DNA of 64,000 bases. Origin: Azospirillum sp. TSA2s (lineage in GTDB: Bacteria > Pseudomonadota > Alphaproteobacteria > Azospirillales > Azospirillaceae). Below, piece by piece: positions 8,373-16,150 of the stretch. Position 1 is the stretch's first letter, and every line of letters begins with the position of its first letter. The stretch spans positions 1 to 64,000 of the forward strand of contig NZ_CP039651.1 in the NCBI RefSeq assembly GCF_004923315.1, written 5' to 3'. A program made the position numbers and the translations under genes. Below the pieces are notes generated by a model. That model was not told the origin of the DNA and did not search any database. It worked only from the letters and a program-made list of their open reading frames with translations.

Positions 8373-9152
8373 GTGTCCATGCCATATCAACGAACAGTTT
8401 TGCCCCTCGCGCTTGTTGGCACGCTTGCCGCCTGCACCGGTACGGGCACCGTGGCGCCGTCCGTCAGCCCACAGGGCAGCGCCGAGAGCACGAAGACCAA
8501 TATGCTTGAGGCCGGAGCGGCCGCGCTCCAGAGCAACGCGCCGCTTGGCGGCATGGACATCTATCTCGTCGGCTTCCATCCCATGAAGAACGACCCCAAC
8601 CACCAGATGGAGGCGCACCATTTCTGCCGTCAGATGAACGAGGACGTCGCCCAGTGCGCGCTGTTCGACGGCAACACCGCAAACGCCAATCTGACGGGCG
8701 TCGAGTACATCATCTCCGAGCGCCTGTTCGAGCAGCTGCCACGGCGGGAGCGCCAGTATTGGCATCCCCACAACGGTGAGATCCTGTCCGGACAGCTGGT
8801 GGCGCCAAACCTGCCCGACGTCGCCGAGCACGAGCTGATGAAGAGCAAAATGAACAGCTACGGCAAGACCTGGCACACTTGGCAGTCGGAGGAGGGTACG
8901 CAGCCAGGCGATCGGCTGCCCTATGGTCCTCCCATGTTGGCATGGTCGTTCAACCGTGACGGCGAGGCCCGGCCAGGACTGGTCGAGACCCGTGACCGCG
9001 AGATGAACACGTCGACCGCGGAACGCCGCCGTGCCCGTCAGGATCTCGTGCCCACCGCCCGGCCGCAGGAGGGCGTGGATGCCCTCAAGGGCAAGTTCCC
9101 GCGGCTGACGCAAGACATTCCCGGAGTTGTGGACAAGCGCGCTACGCGCTGA
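8373..9152 (+). CDS. DUF1264 (OBAP-like) lipoprotein
   Basis: About 259 residues from GTG 8373, which has GAGGA seven bases upstream; the first ATG follows two codons later. The N-terminus is a lipoprotein signal with lipobox LAAC (VGTLAACTGTG). The body matches the DUF1264 / oil-body-associated-protein family: VGFHPMKNDPNHQMEAHHFC, VAQCALFDG, GVEYIISERLF, YWHPHNGEILSGQL and YGKTWHTWQ. The many conserved His and Cys residues suggest a metal or redox site, but the bacterial function is unknown. It ends the plus-strand redox cluster. Confidence 0.8.
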   Translation: MSMPYQRTVLPLALVGTLAACTGTGTVAPSVSPQGSAESTKTNMLEAGAAALQSNAPLGGMDIYLVGFHPMKNDPNHQMEAHHFCRQMNEDVAQCALFDGNTANANLTGVEYIISERLFEQLPRRERQYWHPHNGEILSGQLVAPNLPDVAEHELMKSKMNSYGKTWHTWQSEEGTQPGDRLPYGPPMLAWSFNRDGEARPGLVETRDREMNTSTAERRRARQDLVPTARPQEGVDALKGKFPRLTQDIPGVVDKRATR

Positions 9153-9344
9153 AGCTCGGGAGCCGCGGGATGGGACGGGCGATGGGGCTCTGGAAAAGAA
9201 GTGAGTGCCACGATGCGCCGACACAGGGGGGCATGCGAAGTCGCCTGCCAGCCAAGAGTTGGTCTTGATCGAGGTTAATGCTCGGCTGGAGCGCCTGGGA
9301 AGATGCTGCTTCGATGGTGTTGATTTCGAAAAGGAGGCAGGATC

Positions 9345-9707
9345 ATGCGTATTCTCACAGCCTCGGCGATCGTCCTCGCTTTGTCCTTAACGGCATTCCA
9401 GGGGTCCCTTGCACAATCGTCGTCTCAGAATGAGACCCCGATCTACGGCAGCCAACTGATGACGCGGCAGGAGCGGACGGCGTACCGTTCGCAGATGCGG
9501 CAGGCCAAGACAGCGGAGGAGCGCGAGCGCCTGCGCTTGGAGCATCATCGGCAGATGCAGGCTCGTGCCCAGGAACGTGGTGTCACCCTCCCGGAAGAGC
9601 CTCCCCCGGCACCTCGACATGGCATGGGAATGGGACCCGGTGGTGGAACCGGTGCCGGAGGCAACCCGATGGGTCCTGGGGGTGGCCCCGGCGGCCCACG
9701 TCGATAG
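9345..9707 (+). CDS. Small periplasmic CpxP/metal-resistance-like protein
   Basis: 120 residues with a good ribosome site (AAAGGAGG) about 8 bases before ATG 9345. A signal peptide ends at GSLAQSS. The mature region has the helical LMTRQERTAYRSQMRQAKT... and ERERLRLEHHRQMQARAQER pattern of small periplasmic proteins near metal-resistance genes, then a Gly/Pro/Met-rich tail (HGMGMGPGGG) that could bind soft metals. I do not assign a specific function. Confidence 0.65.
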   Translation: MRILTASAIVLALSLTAFQGSLAQSSSQNETPIYGSQLMTRQERTAYRSQMRQAKTAEERERLRLEHHRQMQARAQERGVTLPEEPPPAPRHGMGMGPGGGTGAGGNPMGPGGGPGGPRR

Positions 9708-9736
9708 GAGGCGCCTCGCCAGCTTGAAGGACAAAC

Positions 9737-10035
9737 ATGGCGTTGAACCTGCATCGCAAAAGCGGGAATGAGCGGTTCTCCACCGCAAACTATCTCTTCG
9801 GAACGGCGCCCAATGTCTTCCCGTTCAGGCAGCGATCCCAATTGCAGTCGGGTCAACATGCGTTGGCGGTCACCGACGGTGAGGGGGCAACGGCGTCTGG
9901 CTGGCCGAGCAGGGGCTTGAGGTGCAGTCCGTCGCCTTCTCGCCCGTCGCGCTCGAAATGGCGCAGCGACTGGCGGCGCTACGAGGCGCCCTGCAAGAGA
10001 CGAGGTTGGCCGACCTCGAAAGCGGGACCGCGTGA
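9737..10035 (+). pseudogene. SAM-dependent methyltransferase remnant (frameshifted)
   Basis: The first frame reads RFSTANYLFGTAPNVFPF and AVTDGEG, the start of a class I methyltransferase. After a shift near 9886 the next frame reads NGVWLAEQGLEVQSVAFSP and ALEMAQRLAALRG, the continuation of its motif I region, then stops at TGA 10033-10035. The family is usually around 200 residues, so the gene is both frameshifted and cut short. It faces the TauE gene tail to tail. Confidence 0.65.
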
Positions 10036-10114
10036 TCGCTTGCTGACCCGAATCGGCCCGGCAGCGGTGTTCCGCTTCCGGGCCGACCTGGGCGTCCGTT
10101 CCGTTGACACCGCC

Positions 10115-10891
10115 TCAGAATAGGCCAAGGGCGCCCACGTTTCGGTACAGCATGTAGGCAGCCACGGTGAACAGCACGCCCGCGAATACCTGGGTCAGCG
10201 CGCCCTTCCGCGTGGACAATCCCACCGCCGCCTTCATGCCTGCGAAGCCCCCGACCACGCCACCGGCGATGAACAGTCCGGCGACTGTCCAATCCACCAG
10301 ACCGGAGAGCGCGTAGTTGGCCGCCGTGGTCAGACCGAAGGTTCCCACCGAAAACAGCGACGAGCCGATGGCGTTGATGACCGCCATGCCGCTGCCGAGC
10401 AGGAGGCCGGGGACGATCAGGAAACCACCGCCGATACCGAAGAAACCTGAGACGGCTCCGGTCAGGAAGCCGATGCCGACCAGGCGCACCGCAATTGACT
10501 TGTTGATACGCACTGTCGGGTCGCCCTCGCTCCCTCTGCCCCGAAGCATGGAGATCCCGACCACGACCATCACCAGCGCGAACAGGAACAGCAGCCCCTC
10601 TCCGTTGACCGACTTGCCAAGGCTCGACCCGACGAACGCGCCGACTACGCCGGACGCAGCGAAGGTGGCCGCACACGGCCACTTCACCGTCCCGGCCCGG
10701 GCGTGCTGGGCCAGGTTGGCGAAGGCGTTGACGGCAACCGCCAGGGCGCTGGTGCCGATGGCGACGTGGGGATCCGGCACACCCACGACGTAGAGCAGCA
10801 ACGGCACGGCGAGGATCGAGCCGCCGCCCCCGATCAGGCCGAGGGAAAAGCCGACCAGCGAGCCGGACAAGATCGTGAGGAGCTCGGACAT
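10115..10891 (-). CDS. TauE/SafE-family sulfite exporter
   Basis: 258-residue inner-membrane protein with about eight helices in two halves. Each half opens with the family signature: GLIGGGGSILAVPLLLY near residue 18 and GFFGIGGGFLIVPGLLLGSG near residue 150. The family exports sulfite or organosulfonates. It is the last gene of a minus-strand operon behind the ArsR repressor and two YeeE/YedE proteins (25-base gap to the previous gene), so export of sulfite made by the persulfide dioxygenases is a reasonable role. Confidence 0.85.
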   Translation of the reverse strand: MSELLTILSGSLVGFSLGLIGGGGSILAVPLLLYVVGVPDPHVAIGTSALAVAVNAFANLAQHARAGTVKWPCAATFAASGVVGAFVGSSLGKSVNGEGLLFLFALVMVVVGISMLRGRGSEGDPTVRINKSIAVRLVGIGFLTGAVSGFFGIGGGFLIVPGLLLGSGMAVINAIGSSLFSVGTFGLTTAANYALSGLVDWTVAGLFIAGGVVGGFAGMKAAVGLSTRKGALTQVFAGVLFTVAAYMLYRNVGALGLF

Positions 10892-10916
10892 TGTAAGCGT
10901 TCCACGTTGGGAGAGG

Positions 10917-11354
10917 TCACGCGACCGCGACGCGGCGCCTGCGGACGGTCATGATGAGGTCATGGGCAGCCATACCGGCCAGCATGGCGATGACGAACAA
11001 CCACGTTCCCGAAGCTCCGAAGCCGAGCGTGGCGAGCGCCGGGCCGGGACAGTAGCCTGCCAGTCCCCAGCCCACACCAAACAAGACGGCGCCTGTCACG
11101 AGGCGGCGGTCAATGGCAGTCGCCTTGGGACCGTGGAAGGCAGTGCCGACCAGCGGCGTTCCGCGTCGGCGCGCAAGGGCGAAGCCGACGGCGGCGACGG
11201 GAATGGCGGCGGCCATCACAAAGGCGAGGCTCGGGTCCCAGGAGCCGGCCACATCCAGAAAATTCAGCACCTTGGGGGGGTCGATCATGGAGGACACCGT
11301 CAGCCCCAGACCAAACAGCAGTCCGGACGCGAGGGCAACGAGCAGGGAGGGCAT
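10917..11354 (-). CDS. YeeE/YedE-family protein (DUF6691-like), second half
   Basis: 145 residues, four hydrophobic segments. Motifs are GLTVSSMIDPPKVLNFLD at the start and GWGLAGYCPGPALATLG in the middle; the Cys in AGYCPGP is the conserved residue of YeeE thiosulfate/sulfur transporters. It begins five bases after its sister gene and together they resemble one full YeeE protein split in two. ATG 11354 was chosen because the longer open frame overlaps the sister gene. Confidence 0.85.
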   Translation of the reverse strand: MPSLLVALASGLLFGLGLTVSSMIDPPKVLNFLDVAGSWDPSLAFVMAAAIPVAAVGFALARRRGTPLVGTAFHGPKATAIDRRLVTGAVLFGVGWGLAGYCPGPALATLGFGASGTWLFVIAMLAGMAAHDLIMTVRRRRVAVA

Positions 11355-11359
11355 GGCGA

Positions 11360-11785
11360 TCAGGCTCCGATCAGATAGCGGACGACGAAGACGGTGACGG
11401 CGGCGCTGACCATGAAGAGTGCGGTGGCCGCGAGGGAGCGCGGCGACAGTCGGGCGAGGCCGCAGACGCCATGGCCGCTCGTGCAGCCGCTGCCGAGGCG
11501 CGTGCCGAACCCGACCAGCAGACCGGCCACGATCAGAAGGGTGGGGCCGGTGTGCGACGCGGATTCCGGCAGTGCGCCACCCGCCGCGCCATAGAGCAGC
11601 GGCGCCGTCATCAGGCCGACCAGGAAGAGGGCACGCCAGGCAATGTCGCCGGGGCGCAGCGCGCCGAAGCCGCCAAGGATGCCGCTGATCCCAGCGATCC
11701 GACCCTTGGCAACCCACAGCAGGGCCGCGGACAAACCGATCAGGAGACCGCCGATGGCGGCCGAGACAGGCGTAAAGTTTTCCAT
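11360..11785 (-). CDS. YeeE/YedE-family protein, first half
   Basis: 141 residues, four hydrophobic segments. It has the signature GFGTRLGSGCTSGHGVCGLARLSPR in outline, with conserved cysteines in GSGCTSGHGVCG that relay thiosulfate or persulfide sulfur in YeeE. ATG 11785 lies 25 bases after the ArsR stop. It forms a two-gene transporter with the next frame and is expected to be derepressed by reactive sulfur through that ArsR protein. Confidence 0.87.
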   Translation of the reverse strand: MENFTPVSAAIGGLLIGLSAALLWVAKGRIAGISGILGGFGALRPGDIAWRALFLVGLMTAPLLYGAAGGALPESASHTGPTLLIVAGLLVGFGTRLGSGCTSGHGVCGLARLSPRSLAATALFMVSAAVTVFVVRYLIGA

Positions 11786-11810
11786 GGATCTCAATGTCAG
11801 AGGGGAGGTG

Positions 11811-12146
11811 TCACTCGGGGCGACTGGCGACGCAGAACAGGCGGTAGAGCTCGGCGAGGATGGGGCGAACCCGGTCTGAGCCGATGCGGTAGAAGATGGT
11901 CGTACCGTCCCGGCGGGTCGCGACGAGTCCTTCCTCGCGCAGCTTGGCAAGGTGCTGGGACAGGTTGGACTGGGAAAGGCCAAGGCGCCGGATGAGCTCA
12001 CCCACCGACATCTCAGTCTCGATCAGTGAGCAGAGGATCATCAAGCGGTGGCGGCTCGCGAGCGAGCGCAGGAACGCCTCGGCCTCGGCTGCGCGGGCCT
12101 CCAACTCGCCAGGGTCCATCGGCAGATCGTTTGGTACGCTCGGCAC
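11811..12146 (-). CDS. ArsR-family repressor, SqrR/BigR-like persulfide sensor
   Basis: 111 residues with a winged helix (VGELIRRLGLSQSNLSQHLA as recognition region). It has two cysteines, Cys39 (RLMILCSLIE) and Cys105 (LYRLFCVASRPE). Their spacing matches the pair that forms a tetrasulfide in the persulfide sensors SqrR and BigR, and both neighbouring units encode sulfur genes. It is the first gene of the YeeE-YeeE-TauE operon and is divergent from a persulfide dioxygenase, with one palindrome between them. The ligand is inferred. Confidence 0.85.
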   Translation of the reverse strand: MPSVPNDLPMDPGELEARAAEAEAFLRSLASRHRLMILCSLIETEMSVGELIRRLGLSQSNLSQHLAKLREEGLVATRRDGTTIFYRIGSDRVRPILAELYRLFCVASRPE

Positions 12147-12163
12147 AGTTTCTGCCCCTATAA

Positions 12164-12179
12164 TTTAGTCTTGACTAAT
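12164..12179. promoter_or_regulatory. Candidate ArsR operator
   Basis: TTAGTCTTGACTAA (12165-12178) is a perfect inverted repeat of six bases with a two-base spacer. It lies in the AT-rich stretch between the divergent repressor (start 12146) and dioxygenase (start 12248). It overlaps a TTGACT that could serve as a -35 element, as expected for a repressor site. Binding by the ArsR protein is inferred from position. Confidence 0.55.
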
Positions 12180-12247
12180 ATATTGCGCCGCGCCACCTCT
12201 TCAAGCGGTATCAGGAACGGTCCCGCCGGGCCAGCCAGGAGGTCTCC

Positions 12248-13111
12248 ATGAAACCCGACGTCATGCCGCTGTTCGACGAGGCGACCAACACCGTCAGCTA
12301 CGTCGTCGTCGATCCCGCCACCCAGGCCGCGGCACTGGTCGACAGCGTGCTCGACTTCGACCCGAAGTCCGGCCGCACCGCGACCGCCTCGGCCGACCGC
12401 ATGATCGCGCTGGTGCGCGAGCGGGGTCTCACGGTGGAGTGGATCCTGGAAACACACGTCCATGCCGATCACCTGTCGGCGGCTCCCTACCTGAAGGACC
12501 GGGTCGGTGGGCGCATCGGCATCGGCGAGCACATACGTGAAGTCCAGAAAGTTTTCCGCACCCTGTTCAACATGGAACCGGGCTTCGTGGCCGACGGACG
12601 CCAGTTCGACCATCTGTTCGCCGACGGCGAGCGGTTCCGGATCGGCCAGCTCGAGGCACAGGCCATTCACACGCCCGGCCATACCCCGGCGGACATGACC
12701 TATGTGGTGGGCGACGTGGCCTTCGTCGGCGATACCCTGTTCCAGCCCGATTACGGCACGGCACGCTGCGACTTCCCAGGTGGTGACGCTCACGCCCTGT
12801 ACCGCTCGATCCGGCGCATCCTCTCCTTGCCGCCCGAGACACGGATCTTCACCGGTCACGACTACAAGGCGCCAGGCCGGGATGAGTACAGCTGGGAGAG
12901 CACGGTCGCCGAGCAGCGGGAGCGCAACGTCCACGTCAGGGATGGCGTTAGCGAGACCGAGTTCGTGGAACTCCGCACAGCGCGCGACCGGACATTGGAC
13001 ATGCCAAAGCTGATCCTGCCTTCGGTGCAGGTGAACGTGCGGGCTGGGCGGTTGCCGCCCGCCGAAGAGAACGGCAAGCGCTACCTGAAGATCCCGATCG
13101 ACACGCTCTGA
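12248..13111 (+). CDS. MBL-fold persulfide dioxygenase / hydrolase
   Basis: 287 residues. Metal ligands appear in THVHADHLSA, HTPGHTPADM, the Asp of FVGDTLFQPDYGTARCDFPG and TGHDYKAPGR. The DYGTARCDFPGGDA stretch is typical of the Blh-type persulfide dioxygenase branch, longer than the ETHE1-like enzyme at 7471. AGGAGG ends about 6 bases before the ATG. It is divergent from the ArsR repressor and shares its operator region. Confidence 0.87.
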   Translation: MKPDVMPLFDEATNTVSYVVVDPATQAAALVDSVLDFDPKSGRTATASADRMIALVRERGLTVEWILETHVHADHLSAAPYLKDRVGGRIGIGEHIREVQKVFRTLFNMEPGFVADGRQFDHLFADGERFRIGQLEAQAIHTPGHTPADMTYVVGDVAFVGDTLFQPDYGTARCDFPGGDAHALYRSIRRILSLPPETRIFTGHDYKAPGRDEYSWESTVAEQRERNVHVRDGVSETEFVELRTARDRTLDMPKLILPSVQVNVRAGRLPPAEENGKRYLKIPIDTL

Positions 13112-13187
13112 CCGCGGCGCTGGAAAGGCGGCATGAACGAGGATCAGAGGCGTCAAGGCTCTCCGGTGTCCGGTATCTCCTGCCGGG

Positions 13188-13296
13188 TGAACTGACTCGA
13201 GTTTCCTTGAGGCCCCATCTTCTGAAGGAGTGGGATCATCATAACGAAACCGGCATCAGCCAAATGCGCTTTTGAGGTCCGCAACCGATCGCCTCG
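13188..13296 (+). mobile_element. Decayed 5' end of an IS3 element
   Basis: TGAACTGACTCGAGTTTCC at 13188 resembles the inverted repeat of the IS3 at 704-2037. The following bases GGCCCCATCTTCTGAAGGAG and then ACGAAACCGGCATCAGCCAA match its leader and orfA start with scattered changes; translation gives ITKPASAKCAFEV against MTKPASPKYAPEV, with ATG changed to ATA. The rest of the element is gone and the resolvase gene begins at once. Confidence 0.75.
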
Positions 13297-14232
13297 TCAG
13301 ATGACTTCCAGCGTGTCGAGCAAGCCTTGGTCGCGAGCCCGGTCGAGCAGGGCTTTGACGCTTGATGGCGCCCAGGTCCGGGCACCGGTCTTGGTCGGGA
13401 TGCCCTGACGCTCCAACTGGCGGCCGATACGGGCTAGCGTCGGCTTTTCCCCATCGGCGGCGTTGTGGATGGTTGCAACCAGTTCGACCAGCCGCTTGTC
13501 CTGCGCCACCGCCTTCTTGGAGCGCCGCGGCGCCGCCTTCAGCAGGCCGGGATCAGCCAAGCCATCGCCGACGAGGCGGCGGACGGTCCGGATCAGCGCG
13601 TCACGCGTCCAGGGTGCCGGGTTGTCGCCTGGGCGCTTCTTCACCGCGTTGTTGAGCACGTCGACGACACGGTCCCATGGGTGCTCCGGCCGCAGCCGCT
13701 CGACGACGGGAAGAAACTCCCCAGCCCCCTCGGCGACCCGCTCACTGAGCCGGTCGTCCCGGGCGCGGGCCACCCGGCGCCGGGCGAGTGGGTCCTTGGC
13801 GATCAGTCCCGGATTGCCCGGCTGCTTGCCGATCGCCTTGGCGGCCCGTACGCCGGCCTTCGTCCGCTCGCGGATCAACGAGCGCTCGAACTCGGCCACG
13901 GCACCAAGGATCTGCAGGGTGAACTTCCCCTGCGGGCTGCCGGTGTCGATGGGATCGCCGAGCGACTTGAAGGCCGCTCCCTTGCGCTCCAGGCCGTCGA
14001 TCACATCGAGCAGATGGGCGAGCGAGCGTGCCAGACGGTCGATGCGCACCACCACCAGCGTGTCGCCCTTGCGGACGCGGTTCAGCACCGCCTTGAGCTG
14101 GGAGCGCTCGCGATCGGCGCCGGAGGCGTTCTCCCGAAAGATCTCGGTGCAGCCAAACTTTTTCAGATCGAGGAACTGCGCCTCGGTCGACTGGTCCTCG
14201 GTGGAGACGCGCGCGTAGCCGATGAGAGCCAT
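13297..14232 (-). CDS. Serine resolvase/invertase with extended C-terminus
   Basis: 311 residues. The N-terminal catalytic domain starts MALIGYARVSTEDQ with the nucleophile Ser10, then VVRIDRLARSLAHLLDV and GAVAEFERSLIRERTKAG. A normal Tn3-type resolvase is about 185-200 residues; here a further 120 residues follow (NNAVKKRPGDNP ... TLARIGRQLERQGIPTKTGA) with a helix-turn-helix-like TLARIGRQL segment. It should resolve co-integrates or invert DNA. Three repeats resembling res subsites lie upstream. Confidence 0.85.
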   Translation of the reverse strand: MALIGYARVSTEDQSTEAQFLDLKKFGCTEIFRENASGADRERSQLKAVLNRVRKGDTLVVVRIDRLARSLAHLLDVIDGLERKGAAFKSLGDPIDTGSPQGKFTLQILGAVAEFERSLIRERTKAGVRAAKAIGKQPGNPGLIAKDPLARRRVARARDDRLSERVAEGAGEFLPVVERLRPEHPWDRVVDVLNNAVKKRPGDNPAPWTRDALIRTVRRLVGDGLADPGLLKAAPRRSKKAVAQDKRLVELVATIHNAADGEKPTLARIGRQLERQGIPTKTGARTWAPSSVKALLDRARDQGLLDTLEVI

Positions 14233-14555
14233 GACGGCTGTTTCCTATGCTGTGATGGCTTTCCAGCCGGAAGGGAATGGCAAACCCAACCGGCCGGCTG
14301 CGCCAGCTTACCCTATTTTCAGGACAATCGCTTATTCATAACCGGACGGTTGAAACTCAGCGGAAAAAGTTTGGCTGCCACGGCTGCCCTACTCCTCTCC
14401 GCAGGCAGCGAGACAAGACGCCAAACCAGACCGTCGTCCGGTAAGCGCCGGCCAAGATGGCTGGACGCGCAGCACCTTGCTGGGCACGTCTCGAACGCTT
14501 GGGCGAAACTATTGCTTTTCAAAGAGTTGAGGCGAATGCGGAGGGGCTTCGCTCA

Positions 14556-14662
14556 GCTTTTTGCATGAACCGCTTACATTTTGCATGAATCGGTTTGCAA
14601 AACCGAGGCACCGGAGGCCCTCAACCCCTCAGGATCCGGCTTTTTGCATCAACTGCCTTACA
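14556..14662. repeat. Three TTTTGCAT-centred direct repeats, candidate res site
   Basis: In the 575-base gap between the resolvase and the next gene are three similar units: TTTTTGCATGAACCGCTTAC (about 14558), TTTTGCATGAATCGGTTTG (about 14579) and TTTTTGCATCAACTGCCTTA (about 14641). The middle unit continues into the near-palindrome CGGTTTGCAAAACCG. Three related subsites next to a serine resolvase is the usual form of a res site. The rest of the gap (14233-14555 and 14663-14807) holds nothing I recognise. Confidence 0.45.
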
Positions 14663-14807
14663 ACGACAACCAGCGACCATAGCCGCCCTCCCCTGCTGGC
14701 GATAGCGGAAATTATCACCAACATGTGATCTCAGCCATCCGCAGTAGTGGACTGGTCAGCGTTTTTTCGATATCAAAATCCTATAACCATCTGATATAGA
14801 ACAATAC

Positions 14808-15878
14808 ATGCGTCTTCGTTCTTTGGACCCGTTCCCCCTTCTCGCCCCCCTGGAGCGCGCCGCCGCGGCCGTCGGCCGGCTGGCCCAGGCAGCCGCCGGC
14901 ACCCCGGTGTTGGCCGCGTGGATGCACCGGTCGCGGGTCGAGGCCGTGGCCGAGATTTCAGAGACCCAGGGTCGCCGGGTCGATCCCAACCGTCTGCGCA
15001 CCTTGCTGGCGCAGGTGCCGACCCGGGCTCAGCGCGATTGGGGCGCCACCATGCTTGCCCTCGATATGATGCGGCAGATGCTCACCGAACCTGGCACGAC
15101 TGCTCTCGCCCCGACCGGCACGGATGACGCGCTTGCCCAGATGGACGAGGCCCATGCCGCAGTCGGGTCGGCGGCGCTGATCGCTTGCGGCATTGGCTTC
15201 CTTGCCCACCTAGAAGCTGGCGGCGACCGCAGCGGCGCCTGCCTTGCAGTTTCCCGCTTCCTCGCTGCTCAGGGACTGACGCCGCTGCCGCTTCCCTGCT
15301 TGAACGGGGTGGAAGCAATACGCCGCGCCGAGCCCCGCGGGGTCTGGCTAGTTGCCTTCCTAGACGGCATGGCTCGGCAGGCGGAGGAGGGAGAGGATCG
15401 TCTCGGCGCCTTGCACCACCGCTGGCGCAGCTGGCGCCGGCGTGTCGGCGACCGGCGCAGCGACGCCCGCATCCGCCGCGCCGTCGACGCCATGGCGGCG
15501 GAAGGAGTGATGAGCCCGGCCCGGCTGGCAGCGCGGCTGCGCTGCGCTACCAGCGCGGCGACCGACCTACTGGAGGACCTGCAGCGGCTGGAGATCGCCG
15601 TGGAGATCACCCGCCGGCGCAGCCATCGGGTGTTCGTGTCCGAGGATCTGGCACCGATGCTGGGCGAGGTGGCGCCGCGTTCAGAAGCGGCGGTCAGAGA
15701 TGTTGCTGCGTCCCCGCTCCTTCCCCCGCCCGCGGTGGCTACCGAACCCGATCGCTGGGTGGAGCCGGCCGAAGGAGTGGACGACGCACTCGCTCACTTA
15801 GAGCGGATCCTCAAAAGACAGGACCCACTGCTGGCTCGTTATGGTAGCGCCAACGGCAGACTTCTATCGTGTGGCTAG
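14808..15878 (+). CDS. DUF1612 / RHE_PE00001-like HTH protein
   Basis: 356 residues, cytoplasmic, rich in Ala and Arg. The layout resembles plasmid proteins of the RHE_PE00001 family: an all-helical N-terminal region (to about 130) and a conserved middle (GVEAIRRAEPRGVWLVAFLD). A helix-turn-helix follows near 235-275 (MSPARLAARLRCATSAATDLLEDLQRL) and then a winged tail (VEITRRRSHRVFVSEDL). No catalytic motif is obvious. Such proteins are common on rhizobial plasmids, of unknown role; the family call is from overall pattern and moderate. Confidence 0.55.
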   Translation: MRLRSLDPFPLLAPLERAAAAVGRLAQAAAGTPVLAAWMHRSRVEAVAEISETQGRRVDPNRLRTLLAQVPTRAQRDWGATMLALDMMRQMLTEPGTTALAPTGTDDALAQMDEAHAAVGSAALIACGIGFLAHLEAGGDRSGACLAVSRFLAAQGLTPLPLPCLNGVEAIRRAEPRGVWLVAFLDGMARQAEEGEDRLGALHHRWRSWRRRVGDRRSDARIRRAVDAMAAEGVMSPARLAARLRCATSAATDLLEDLQRLEIAVEITRRRSHRVFVSEDLAPMLGEVAPRSEAAVRDVAASPLLPPPAVATEPDRWVEPAEGVDDALAHLERILKRQDPLLARYGSANGRLLSCG

Positions 15879-16150
15879 ATCCCATCTGATCCCGGCTCAC
15901 ATCAGAGGAGTCAGTTAACCACGGCCTTCAAATCCGACTACATGTACAGATGAAGTCGAAATAGACAACGCACCTCGGCAAACCACAACCCACGCTTGTC
16001 AGCACAACTCCATGATCGCTCAACATGCCGATGCCACCTAGAAGTCACATCGCAGATTGGCTCCAACTGATTGACGCTTTTTATTAAAATATCGTCTAAA
16101 CTATCAGTAAACTACTTGTTAAGTTCTCAGATATTATATCAGCAGGAACA
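15879..16150. other. Intergenic, AT-rich
   Basis: About 270 bases with markedly lower GC than the surroundings, especially 16075-16140 (TATTAAAATATCGTC, AGATATTATATCAG). It probably holds the promoter of the pseudo-receiver/HPt gene. I see no coding frame or clear repeat. Confidence 0.5.
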
